Shown here one piece after another: positions 51,676 through 60,554 of a stretch of 64,000 nucleotides of DNA. Source of the DNA: Pedobacter namyangjuensis. GTDB lineage: Bacteria > Bacteroidota > Bacteroidia > Sphingobacteriales > Sphingobacteriaceae. The stretch spans positions 1,488,001 through 1,552,000 of the forward strand of contig NZ_QMHQ01000001.1 in assembly GCF_003313325.1 (NCBI RefSeq), written 5' to 3'. The position numbers and the translations under genes were made by a program. The notes under the pieces are model-generated. The model saw only the letters and a list, made by a program, of their open reading frames with translations, made no database searches and was not told where the DNA came from. The first letter of the stretch is position 1. The number at the start of each line of letters is the position of its first letter.

Positions 51676-51729
51676 AAAAAAAAAGCTTTGACAAAGTTCT
51701 TCGCAATCTGCTAAAACTTTGTCAAAGCT
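51676..51729 (-). terminator. Likely terminator of ettA
   Basis: Perfect 14-bp inverted repeat AGCTTTGACAAAGT / ACTTTGTCAAAGCT, loop 18 nt, followed on the minus strand by nine T. It lies 150 nt after the ettA stop with another repeat between. Confidence 0.65.
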
Positions 51730-51757
51730 ATATTTGGAATACAAACAGAAAATAGAC

Positions 51758-51869
51758 CGTCGTTTCGAACGAGATTTTTCATCGAGGAGAGCTCTAATTA
51801 TTAGGACTAATACAGCCTCTGCATATCCTCAATACAGATTTCTCGTCGCTTTACTCACTCGAAATGAAG
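51758..51869. repeat. Inverted intergenic repeat (CATTTCGAGNG type), copy 2
   Basis: Outer arms CGTTTCGAAC and GAAATGAAG region, inner GAGATTTTTC / AGATTTCTCG. Same design as 59435-59541; it lies between the ettA stop and its terminator. Confidence 0.6.
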
Positions 51870-51877
51870 GTAAACTA

Positions 51878-53557
51878 TTACACTATTTTCTTGTACTTAA
51901 TTCTCTTAGGTCCCACATCACCTAATCTTTTCTTGCGGTTTTCTTCGTAATCAGAATAGTTACCTTCGAAAGAGTAAACTTCAGAGTTACCCTCAAAAGC
52001 TAAAATGTGTGTACAAATTCTATCTAAAAACCACCTATCGTGACTAATCACCACTGCACAGCCACCAAAGTTTTCTAAAGCTTCTTCCAAAGCACGTAAG
52101 GTATTTACGTCGATATCATTCGTAGGCTCATCCAGTAACAAAACGTTGGCGCCTTCTTTTAAAGTTATGGCTAAGTGAACACGATTACGCTCACCACCAG
52201 AAAGCACACCAACTTTCTTCTGCTGATCGCCACCGTTAAAGTTAAATTTAGAAACGTAGGCTCTTGAGTTTACCTGTTTGTTGCCTAAAAGCATATTATC
52301 TAAACCATCGGTAATGTTTTCGTAAACTGTTTTTTCAGGATCTAAATCATTGTGCATTTGATCTACATAACCCAGTTTTACCGTTTCACCAACTCTAAAA
52401 GTTCCTTTATCTGGCGTTTCTTGCCCAGTAATTAAACGGAATAGAGTAGTTTTACCCGCACCGTTTGGCCCAATAATACCAACAATTCCGGCAGGAGGTA
52501 AAGAGAAGTTTAAGTTCTCGAATAAAATTTTGTCGCCGTAAGCTTTGGTTACGCCAGTAGCTTCGATAACTACATTACCTAAACGCGGTCCAGCCGGAAT
52601 AAATAATTCCAATTTATCTTCACGCTCTTTTCCATCTTCAGAAGCCAATTTATCGTAATTGGCCAAACGAGCTTTAGATTTTGCATGACGAGCTTTCGGT
52701 GCCATACGTACCCACTCCAACTCACGCTCTAACGCTTTCTGGCGCTTGCCTTCCGTTTTATCCTCTTGTGCTAAACGTTTCGCTTTTTGGTCTAACCAAG
52801 TAGAGTAATTTCCTTTCCAAGGAATACCTTCGCCTCTGTCTAATTCTAAAATCCAACCTGCAACATTATCTAAGAAATACCTATCGTGGGTAACCGCGAT
52901 AACCGTTCCTTTATAGTTTTGTAAAAACTGCTCTAACCAATCGATACTCTCTGCATCCAAGTGGTTGGTAGGTTCATCTAACAATAAAACATCTGGCTCT
53001 TGAAGCAATAAACGGCACAATGCAACCCTACGGCGTTCACCTCCAGAAAGTACACCGATCAAAGTATCAGGATCTGCACAACGCAAAGCATCCATCGCTC
53101 TTTCTAATTTGGTGTCTAATTCCCAAGCATTAACAGCATCAATTTTATCTTGCAACTCACCTTGGCGAGCCATCAATTTATCCATTTTATCCGGGTCAGA
53201 ATAATTTTCTTCTAAACCGAAAGCTTCGTTAACTTCTTCGTATTCCTTAAGAATAGCGGTAACCTCTGCAACCCCTTCTTCTACAACTTCACGAACGGTT
53301 TTAGTTTCATCTAAAATTGGCTCTTGTGCTAAATAACCAACGCTATAACCTGCATTAAAAACTACTTCGCCTTGAAAAGATTTATCTAAACCAGCAATAA
53401 TTTTTAATAAAGATGATTTACCTGAACCGTTTAAACCAACAACGCCGATTTTAGCCCCGTAAAAAAATGATAGGTAGATATTTTTTAAAACTTGTTTCTG
53501 TGGTGGATAGATTTTACTCACTCCAGCCATTGAAAAAATTATTTTTTCGTCTGACAT
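51878..53557 (-). CDS. ettA: Energy-dependent translational throttle protein EttA (ABC-F)
   Basis: 559 residues with two ABC domains. First Walker A GLNGSGKSS (41-49), signature LSGGERRR, Walker B LLLDEPTNHLD; second GPNGAGKTTLF, LSGGERNR and LLLDEPTNDID. The linker between them (KAKRLAQEDKTEGKRQKALERELEWVR) is the ABC-F interaction helix. EttA binds the E-site of the 70S ribosome and gates elongation according to the ATP/ADP ratio. It is a lone gene with no obvious promoter box (one mismatch, CATCTTTG, at 53582). Confidence 0.94.
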   Translation of the reverse strand: MSDEKIIFSMAGVSKIYPPQKQVLKNIYLSFFYGAKIGVVGLNGSGKSSLLKIIAGLDKSFQGEVVFNAGYSVGYLAQEPILDETKTVREVVEEGVAEVTAILKEYEEVNEAFGLEENYSDPDKMDKLMARQGELQDKIDAVNAWELDTKLERAMDALRCADPDTLIGVLSGGERRRVALCRLLLQEPDVLLLDEPTNHLDAESIDWLEQFLQNYKGTVIAVTHDRYFLDNVAGWILELDRGEGIPWKGNYSTWLDQKAKRLAQEDKTEGKRQKALERELEWVRMAPKARHAKSKARLANYDKLASEDGKEREDKLELFIPAGPRLGNVVIEATGVTKAYGDKILFENLNFSLPPAGIVGIIGPNGAGKTTLFRLITGQETPDKGTFRVGETVKLGYVDQMHNDLDPEKTVYENITDGLDNMLLGNKQVNSRAYVSKFNFNGGDQQKKVGVLSGGERNRVHLAITLKEGANVLLLDEPTNDIDVNTLRALEEALENFGGCAVVISHDRWFLDRICTHILAFEGNSEVYSFEGNYSDYEENRKKRLGDVGPKRIKYKKIV

Positions 53558-53648
53558 AATAATTAGTATTTGTGCAAAGATGCTGAAAAGGAAAGAGAGT
53601 TGAAAGTTTAAGGTTAAAAGTTGGGAAGAATTAAATTTTCAATTATTG

Positions 53649-53721
53649 GGGCGCTCGAGCGGGCTTTCCGCTGTATCCCCGATGAAAAATCGGGGGATGC
53701 CGCTTCAATCCCTAGCGCAGC
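53649..53721 (-). repeat. Dispersed element, subtype with conserved CCCGAT hairpin (copy 7a)
   Basis: GGGCGCTCGAGCGGGCTTTC ... CAATCCCTAGCGCA, with hairpin CCCCGAT / ATCGGGG. About seven differences in 73 nt from copy 5a. Confidence 0.75.
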
Positions 53722-53771
53722 ATGTTGATTAAGGAACCCTGCAACTTAAGTTAGTTGCAGAATATTTTCAT

Positions 53772-53870
53772 TCTAAACCTGATAGCAACGTAAATCTCCC
53801 GATTTTTCATCGGGAATTGTAGTGTATAGCAGGGCTGAATTATCCGATATTATACAGTTAGCTTTTCAAA
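53772..53870 (+). repeat. Dispersed element, copy 7b
   Basis: Core CTAAACCTGATAGCAACGTA ... GTATAGCAGGGCTGA (53772-53838), with hairpin TCCCGAT / ATCGGGA, then a tail TTAGCTTTTCAAA as in copy 4. Confidence 0.72.
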
Positions 53871-53882
53871 AAAAAAACTGCA

Positions 53883-56252
53883 TTAGGCTGTATAAAAATA
53901 AAGTTTATTCATCCATTCTTTCCATAAATATTGCGCTTTTACCTGCAGGTTTTCTGATGCCATCTCAAACTCTGTTCTCGTATCAGATCCATTAACGTTA
54001 TAGTTGGTATAAAAACATATATAAAAAGCGTTTCGATGGGTTAGTTTTTTGGTTAAACCTAAAAAACCACTTACCATTTCCTGCCACTCTACAAGCTCGT
54101 ATCTTATGCCTAAATCTTCATCTTTTAAATAGATGTAAAAAAAAGAATCGTAGATTTCGTCGATAGTATCTCTTTTTTCTCTAAGCTCAAAACTGATGTA
54201 CATATTTTTCTCTACCCAAGCAGAAGATGCTGGCATTTTGCTATTGGTTACCAAAGCTAAAAGCGTTTTCAAGTACTTGATATTTTCTTCTTTCGCTTTT
54301 AGAGGATATTCGAATAAGCGGCTCGGGATAGTTTTATAAAGTGATACAATTTTCTCGTCGAAGTTTTCTCCTGCATCTATAATGTTTAAATTGGTTTTTG
54401 CATCGTTTACTAAGTCCTTTATGTAATGTAATTCTGAAGTTGCAAAATTAGTTGTAATTAGTTTGAAATACCTTTGCGCTTCAGTTTTGTCGTTTAGACC
54501 AAGATATGCTTTTGCCAAAAAGTAGTAATTAAAACCATCTGCTTTTTCGGGTTGCATCTTTTTGTAAACCGGATTATCAAACAAATCATTTACATAGCTA
54601 ATGCTTTGGTTATGCATGCCTCTAGCTAATAAAAAGTTAAAATAAACTATTGCAACCTCCAAAACAAAGCTTACTATAGTTTTATTTTCATCGCCACTTT
54701 CTTCAAATTTGTTTACAGTTTTAAGGTAAACCTCTTTAGCATCTTCATATTTTTCTAGTTTTCTGTAAGCTGTAATGAGGTAGAACATAGTTTGGTACCA
54801 TTTTTCTATTGCAACTACCTCGTGAAAGTAATCGAATTTAGCAATTACCTCTAAAGCGAATTTCTCTAAATTTTCGCCATTTTCATTTCGCCAAGAAATT
54901 TCCATTCCGTTATCTAGATTTTCCCAAAATGGAGAAATTTGATAGCCTTGCCAATGCGCATCTGAAGCGAATTTACATTCGTGATTAAGGTAATTGTTAT
55001 GCTGATACCAAGAAACCTGTTTAATTATGATGCCTAAATTATTGCAAAGCATAGCGAACGTATGCGGTTCGTTATTTATAGTTAAGCCAACTTTTTTACT
55101 AAAATAATCGTCGAATACCTGGTAGCCATGTAAGCCATATTTTTTAGCTGTTTCATAATACATTTGCGCCGAAAAATGATCGTCTCTGTCTTGCGCATTA
55201 TTGCCTTTTTCTAAATACGTTGTCAAGATATGATAACTATCTGCACCGTTTGTGTGGATGGCAAAGTCGATGCTTCTCAAATCAATATTTAAAGCTTCGG
55301 CTACATCATAATAACGTTCTATCGATAAATTGTCGACAGATTTAGTTATTTCGTAATATTTCGTTAAGTTTTCGAAAGCTTTTTTTGCGTTTTTATCAAA
55401 GTACAAGTAGTTGTTGCCCAGCATTCGCCAAGCTGTAGCATTAGTAGGGTTGGTTTCTGTTTCTTTAATAATAACAGGAAGGTATTTGGCAACAAATTCT
55501 TGTCGGTTTTTGTAGCCAAACTCTACAGGAATGTCAAATGCTGTTGGATAAAACAAACTGAATAATTCCCAATGTTTGCCTAGTTTCCCATCGGTAAATA
55601 GCGTTTCTATTTCTTTTGCATATACTTTAGATTGTATGGGTTCGGCTAGCTCAAAATGTTCGGCAAGCAGTTTTGCAGCTTCGTCAAATCTTTCATGTTC
55701 TAACAAAAGTAAACCGCCGTCGTAATTTCTAGCTAGTATTTTTGGTGCGTAATTAAATGATTTTAGGTAGTAATCAATAGCTTGATTTTCTTCGCCTTTT
55801 GCCTTGTAAATATGAGCTAGTCTATGGTAGGTGTCGCCAAACACCTGATCTTGTAATGAGCGATCGTCTTTAATATTTGCAACATCTATTAATTTATTTT
55901 GTAAAGTCTCAATCGCAAGTTCTGTTAACGAAAGCTTTTCTTCGTAGATGTAAACTAACCAATCGTAAGCTTTTAATTTGCTAGTTGTATCAGATGATGT
56001 GTTTATGATCAAGTTGCAATCTTCTTGTATAGATGAGGTATTCTCATAAATAGGCGTGCCGTTAATTTGTACTTTCCATAATAATGCTATAGCATGAGTT
56101 GGCTCTATTTTTAGAATAGATTGCACAATCGCTAAAATGTTTTCGCAAGTATTTTTATTCGTAATTTCAGATAGAAGGTTATTATCGTTAGAAAAATCTA
56201 GTGTATGATATAGTACAACTATCTGATCGAGTTCGTTAGCAAATTTATCCAT
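53883..56252 (-). CDS. Large TPR-repeat protein, function unknown
   Basis: 789 residues, no signal peptide or membrane span. Helical repeats of the TPR kind recur through the whole length, for example TYHRLAHIYKAKGEENQAIDYYLKSF, AWRMLGNNYLYFDKNAKKAF, YLITAYRKLEKYEDAKEVYL and NYYFLAKAYLGLNDKTEAQRYF. Such proteins scaffold other proteins. The partner is unknown and no neighbouring gene suggests one. A Trp/His-rich insert (QVSWYQHNNYLNHECKFAS) around residue 410 does not look like TPR. Confidence 0.65.
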   Translation of the reverse strand: MDKFANELDQIVVLYHTLDFSNDNNLLSEITNKNTCENILAIVQSILKIEPTHAIALLWKVQINGTPIYENTSSIQEDCNLIINTSSDTTSKLKAYDWLVYIYEEKLSLTELAIETLQNKLIDVANIKDDRSLQDQVFGDTYHRLAHIYKAKGEENQAIDYYLKSFNYAPKILARNYDGGLLLLEHERFDEAAKLLAEHFELAEPIQSKVYAKEIETLFTDGKLGKHWELFSLFYPTAFDIPVEFGYKNRQEFVAKYLPVIIKETETNPTNATAWRMLGNNYLYFDKNAKKAFENLTKYYEITKSVDNLSIERYYDVAEALNIDLRSIDFAIHTNGADSYHILTTYLEKGNNAQDRDDHFSAQMYYETAKKYGLHGYQVFDDYFSKKVGLTINNEPHTFAMLCNNLGIIIKQVSWYQHNNYLNHECKFASDAHWQGYQISPFWENLDNGMEISWRNENGENLEKFALEVIAKFDYFHEVVAIEKWYQTMFYLITAYRKLEKYEDAKEVYLKTVNKFEESGDENKTIVSFVLEVAIVYFNFLLARGMHNQSISYVNDLFDNPVYKKMQPEKADGFNYYFLAKAYLGLNDKTEAQRYFKLITTNFATSELHYIKDLVNDAKTNLNIIDAGENFDEKIVSLYKTIPSRLFEYPLKAKEENIKYLKTLLALVTNSKMPASSAWVEKNMYISFELREKRDTIDEIYDSFFYIYLKDEDLGIRYELVEWQEMVSGFLGLTKKLTHRNAFYICFYTNYNVNGSDTRTEFEMASENLQVKAQYLWKEWMNKLYFYTA

Positions 56253-56823
56253 GCATGTTAGTATAGGTGATGCAAAAGAGTAAATTAAAAATTAATTACA
56301 AAATTTTTAGCTTATAAAGTTATACTGGTTTACTAATGTTAAATGAGGATCGCGACAATTGGTTTTATTACATGTTTTTTTATAAACCCAATTATCATCG
56401 GGAACTGTAATTGATGGCAGGGCTAACTTCAATCGAAATGGCAAACCTGCTCTTAAAAAAAATAGGCTAATTCACAGAGTTGGGTAAATGGATAAATTGT
56501 CTGTCAAAATTTCTACTATTTCAAAGTATCATGCGCAAATTGTCAGTTGCTTTAATAATGAATAAAACCTTACAATAGAACGACAATCGTTGTTTTTGCT
56601 GTGAATAGTCGTTTTTATATACTAAAAACCTGAAAGCATTTTGTTTACGTAAATGCATTAAACTATTATTGTTTTTAATTAGTCTAAAAATTTTGTTAAT
56701 TAGAGTAATAACTGTTGCGCCTAATAAGCAAAATGGCGTAATTGTTGATAAAATATAAAAATTGGGAAGCTAGTTTATAAAACATTTTTATAGTTTAGTG
56801 TCATCCCCAATAACACACATATT
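56253..56823. other. Intergenic stretch upstream of clpC
   Basis: About 570 nt, no gene. It holds a short dispersed element (56381-56425). The remainder is AT-rich with no TAnnTTTG box I can support; the clpC promoter is therefore not identified. Confidence 0.5.
56381..56425 (+). repeat. Dispersed intergenic element, short copy 8
   Basis: TATAAACCCAATTATCATCG ... TTGATGGCAGGGCTAAC with no central hairpin; a minimal copy in which both ends are still recognisable. Confidence 0.6.
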
Positions 56824-59358
56824 ATGGAAGCGAAATTTTCTCCACAAGTAAAAGACGTGATTTCTTTTAGCAGGGAAGAAGCCCTGAGATTAGGACACGA
56901 TTATATAGGCGCAGAGCATTTGCTATTGGGCCTTATACGCGAAGGCGATGGTATGGCCATTAAGATTTTAAGATCATTAGGGGTTGATACGTCGAAATTG
57001 CGCCGTTCAATTGAAGATGCCGTTCGTGGTACTTCTAGCGTTACTGTTAATTTAGGCAATATTCCCTTAACTAAACAGGCCGAAAAGGTTTTAAAGATTA
57101 CTTACTTAGAAGCTAAAATATTTAAAAGCGATTTAATTGGAACCGAGCATTTGTTATTGTCTATTTTAAGAGATGATGATAATATTGCATCGCAAATTTT
57201 ATTGCAATACAGTATTACTTACGAAGTGTTTAAGCAAGAGGTTGAGGTAAACAAAAACGGTTTTAGAGATGAAGCTCAAGGCGGTGGTACTGCCGGTGGC
57301 GATGACGATTACCAAGAAGAAGAAAGCTTTACAGCGCCTAAAAAGGTTTCGGACATTAAATCTAAAACACCTGTTCTGGATAATTTTGGCCGCGACTTAA
57401 CACGTGCTGCCGAGGAAGGTCGTTTAGATCCGATTGTAGGTAGAGAAAAAGAAATTGAGCGTGTTTCGCAGATTTTATCGCGTAGAAAGAAAAATAACCC
57501 AATTTTAATTGGTGAGCCTGGTGTTGGTAAGAGTGCCATTGCCGAAGGTTTAGCTTTGAGAATTGTACAGCGTAAGGTTTCTAGAGTTTTGTTTAACAAA
57601 CGAGTGGTTACGCTAGATTTAGCCTCGTTGGTTGCAGGTACTAAGTACCGCGGCCAGTTCGAAGAGCGTATGAAAGCGGTTATGAACGAGCTTGAAAAAT
57701 CAACAGATGTGATTTTGTTTATCGACGAAATTCATACGATTGTTGGTGCAGGTGGCGCATCTGGTTCTTTGGATGCATCGAACATGTTTAAACCGGCTTT
57801 AGCCAGAGGCGAGATTCAATGCATTGGCGCAACTACTTTAGATGAGTACCGTCAGTACATTGAAAAAGATGGTGCTTTAGATCGTCGTTTCCAAAAAGTA
57901 ATGATTGAGCCAGCTACGCCTGATGAAACCATCGAAATCTTAAATCGTATTAAAGAAAAGTATGAAGAGCATCACGGTGTAACCTACACAGACGAAGCAA
58001 TTAATGCTTGCGTGGCTTTAACATCTAGATATATTACAGATCGTTTCTTGCCGGATAAAGCTATTGATGCCTTAGACGAAGCAGGCTCTAGAGTGCATTT
58101 AACAAATATTCACGTGCCAGAAAATATCATCACTATTGAAAGTAAAATAGAAGATATTAAGGTTGAGAAGAACAAAGTTGTTAAGAGCCAAAAATACGAA
58201 GAGGCAGCAAAATTGAGAGATACTGAAAAGAATCTTTTAGAGGAATTAGAGCGTGCCAAAGCAGAATGGGAAGCAGAAACTAAAACTAAACGTTATGAAG
58301 TTTCTGAAGATAATGTTGCAGAGGTAGTTTCTATGATGACTGGTATTCCGTTGCAACGTGTTGGACAAGCAGATAGCACCAAGCTTTTAAATATGTACGA
58401 CAAGGTTAATGAGAAAATTATCGGTCAGGATGATGCTATTAAGAAATTAACCAAAGCTATACAACGTACCAGAGCTGGATTGAAAGATCCTAAAAAACCA
58501 ATTGGTTCATTTATTTTCTTAGGCCCTACAGGTGTTGGTAAAACAGAATTGGCTAAAGAGCTTGCTCGTTTTATGTTTGATAGCGATGATTCGTTGATTC
58601 AAATTGACATGAGTGAGTATATGGAGAAATTTGCGGTATCTCGTTTAGTAGGTGCGCCTCCAGGATATGTGGGTTATGAAGAAGGTGGACAGCTGACGGA
58701 AAAAGTTAGAAGAAAACCTTATGCGGTAATTTTGTTGGATGAGATAGAAAAAGCGCATCCAGATGTATTTAATATCTTATTACAAGTGTTAGATGAAGGT
58801 CAGTTAACCGATAGCTTAGGTAGAAAAGTTGATTTTAGAAATACAATCATCATTATGACATCTAATATTGGTGCACGTCAATTGAAAGATTTCGGAGCAG
58901 GTGTGGGTTTCTCTACATCGGCAAAGGTTAACCAAAATGACGCACATAGTCGTGGTGTTATAGAAAATGCTTTAAAACGTGCTTTTGCACCAGAGTTTTT
59001 GAACAGGGTTGATGATGTGGTTGTATTTAACAGTTTAGCAAAAGATGATATCTTTAAAATTATCGATATTGAGTTAAAAGCTTTATTTGGTAGAGTACAC
59101 AGCCTAGGTTACGAAGTTAAGTTAACCGATACTGCCAAAGAGTTTATTGCCGATAAAGGTTATGATAGTGCTTTTGGTGCTCGTCCGTTAAAACGTGCAA
59201 TACAGAAATACTTGGAAGATCCAATTGCTGAGGAGATTTTGAAAGGTGACATCCACGAAGGAGATATCTTGGAAATCGATTACAATAAAGAGAAAGAAGA
59301 AATTGTTGTTGTAAACAAAAGCAACGGTAAGAAAAAGAAAAAAGAAGAGGGAGCTTAA
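56824..59358 (+). CDS. clpC: ATP-dependent Clp protease ATP-binding subunit ClpC
   Basis: 844 residues. Clp N-domain (two repeats, ~3-145, FSREEALRLGHDYIGAEHLL), first AAA Walker A GEPGVGKS (230-237), a UVR-type coiled coil near 460-495 (YEEAAKLRDTEKNLLEELE), second Walker A GPTGVGKT (567-574), arginine-finger and sensor region GARQLKDFGAG, C-terminal D2. It unfolds proteins for ClpP and acts in protein quality control. No ctsR or mcsB is adjacent, unlike in Firmicutes. A terminator follows 35 nt after the stop. Confidence 0.95.
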   Translation: MEAKFSPQVKDVISFSREEALRLGHDYIGAEHLLLGLIREGDGMAIKILRSLGVDTSKLRRSIEDAVRGTSSVTVNLGNIPLTKQAEKVLKITYLEAKIFKSDLIGTEHLLLSILRDDDNIASQILLQYSITYEVFKQEVEVNKNGFRDEAQGGGTAGGDDDYQEEESFTAPKKVSDIKSKTPVLDNFGRDLTRAAEEGRLDPIVGREKEIERVSQILSRRKKNNPILIGEPGVGKSAIAEGLALRIVQRKVSRVLFNKRVVTLDLASLVAGTKYRGQFEERMKAVMNELEKSTDVILFIDEIHTIVGAGGASGSLDASNMFKPALARGEIQCIGATTLDEYRQYIEKDGALDRRFQKVMIEPATPDETIEILNRIKEKYEEHHGVTYTDEAINACVALTSRYITDRFLPDKAIDALDEAGSRVHLTNIHVPENIITIESKIEDIKVEKNKVVKSQKYEEAAKLRDTEKNLLEELERAKAEWEAETKTKRYEVSEDNVAEVVSMMTGIPLQRVGQADSTKLLNMYDKVNEKIIGQDDAIKKLTKAIQRTRAGLKDPKKPIGSFIFLGPTGVGKTELAKELARFMFDSDDSLIQIDMSEYMEKFAVSRLVGAPPGYVGYEEGGQLTEKVRRKPYAVILLDEIEKAHPDVFNILLQVLDEGQLTDSLGRKVDFRNTIIIMTSNIGARQLKDFGAGVGFSTSAKVNQNDAHSRGVIENALKRAFAPEFLNRVDDVVVFNSLAKDDIFKIIDIELKALFGRVHSLGYEVKLTDTAKEFIADKGYDSAFGARPLKRAIQKYLEDPIAEEILKGDIHEGDILEIDYNKEKEEIVVVNKSNGKKKKKEEGA

Positions 59359-59393
59359 TTCCTAAATCTCTTAAAAGCGATTTCTAGTAAGTG

Positions 59394-59429
59394 AAAAAGA
59401 CCTGTAATTAATATTGCAGGTCTTTTTTT
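59394..59429 (+). terminator. Terminator of clpC
   Basis: Stem AAAAAGACCTG / CAGGTCTTTTT with a 12-nt AT-rich loop, ending in seven T. Confidence 0.9.
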
Positions 59430-59434
59430 GTTTT

Positions 59435-59541
59435 CGTTATTTCGAGCAAATACGGCGAGGAGAAATCTATTGTTTAAATTTGCGGAGTGAAAGTTGTGCT
59501 ACTATGTTAGAGATTTCTCCGCGATGAAGATCTCGTTCTTG
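59435..59541. repeat. Inverted intergenic repeat (TTATTTCGAGC type), copy 3
   Basis: Arms GTTATTTCGAGC ... GGAGAAATCT and AGAGATTTCTCC ... TCTCGTTC. Related to 51758-51869. It lies between the clpC terminator and the 3' end of the convergent ATP-grasp gene. Confidence 0.65.
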
Positions 59542-59554
59542 ATCAAGGTAGAAT

Positions 59555-60427
59555 TTAGATCAGCTCCGTTAAAGCTCTATAATAATTGTCAAGTGCATTT
59601 TCATCTTCATTCAAAAATAAAAATGGTTCAATAAGTTCCAATTCCATTAACACAAATTCATTGTTTATAACAGTCCCATCAACTCTTGCGTACAAACAAC
59701 CTTTTGCAAATTGATGAACATATTTTTCAGCATCAGTTAATAGATGAGTAGGTGCTTCTTGCGGATGTATTGTTCCTCCAAAACTATGCTGTACTCTAAA
59801 ATCTCCAGGCTTTGCTTTTTTTAGTAATGAGTGACTAAATTTTCCTCCAAAAAATAAAAATGACCACTCTCCATTTTCTTCAATTTCATTTAAAAATGGT
59901 TGTACTATAAAATCCTCTAATGCTAATAAAGGAGTAAGTTTCTCAATTATTTCTTCTGTATTTGTTGCGGCAACTTTAAATGTATTTTTAGAACCACCGC
60001 TAACCGCTGGTTTTACAATTAGTTTATCAGAATTAAACTGTTCAAAATACTTTTCGAAATTAACATCATCACCTTTGGTTAAAAAACTGCTAGGTGTAAC
60101 TTTTAAGCCGGCGTTTTTTATGTCTTGTAGATAATGTTTATCGGCATTCCATTTAACAACATCAACTGGGTTTAGCAACTTTATGTTTTTTTGTTCAATC
60201 TTTGCTAACCAATCGTAAAAATCGTGAATCAAGTCAAAATAATCCCACGGAGACTTAAGGATAGCCAACTGATAATTGCTCCAATCTACACTCGAATCGT
60301 TCCAAATTACTTTTTCAATAGATAAACCCTTTGTTATTAAGAATTTTAAAAGTGTATCATCCTCGTTTTCTGCCGTAGGCGATGTATATAAACCCTTTTC
60401 TTTATAGGTTACTAGCGCTATGTTCAT
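59555..60427 (-). CDS. ATP-grasp protein of unknown substrate
   Basis: 290 residues. The opening MNIALVTYKEKGLYTSP and LLNPVDVVKWNADKHYLQDI, then DKLIVKPAVSGGSKNTFKV and LYARVDGTVINNEFVLMELELIEPFLF, show a RimK/glutathione-synthetase-like ATP-grasp fold with the Mg ligands E and N in the last motif (LMELELIEP). It would ligate a carboxylate to an amine, possibly making a peptide or modified amino acid. No partner gene stands beside it. The family is not named here. Confidence 0.85.
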   Translation of the reverse strand: MNIALVTYKEKGLYTSPTAENEDDTLLKFLITKGLSIEKVIWNDSSVDWSNYQLAILKSPWDYFDLIHDFYDWLAKIEQKNIKLLNPVDVVKWNADKHYLQDIKNAGLKVTPSSFLTKGDDVNFEKYFEQFNSDKLIVKPAVSGGSKNTFKVAATNTEEIIEKLTPLLALEDFIVQPFLNEIEENGEWSFLFFGGKFSHSLLKKAKPGDFRVQHSFGGTIHPQEAPTHLLTDAEKYVHQFAKGCLYARVDGTVINNEFVLMELELIEPFLFLNEDENALDNYYRALTELI

Positions 60428-60554
60428 CTTTTTTTATTGAATTTCTAAGGTAGGGAATGACCATCAAACTTTGAAAAAAATGGTAATATAAAACATTTTT
60501 AGTCGCAAAGTCTTTATTGAAACGCTTCGCAATTCTTTTTTAATGAAGATTTTA

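Larger units (their letters stand above)
53558..53882. other. Intergenic stretch with a head-to-head repeat pair
   Basis: About 325 nt, no gene. It contains two dispersed elements facing each other (53649-53721 and 53772-53870), the same arrangement as at 46167-46299. Confidence 0.65.

Noticed and set aside
51719..51925. Small plus-strand reading frame after the TIGR01777 gene
   Set aside because: It lies in a terminator arm and an inverted repeat and overlaps the end of ettA.
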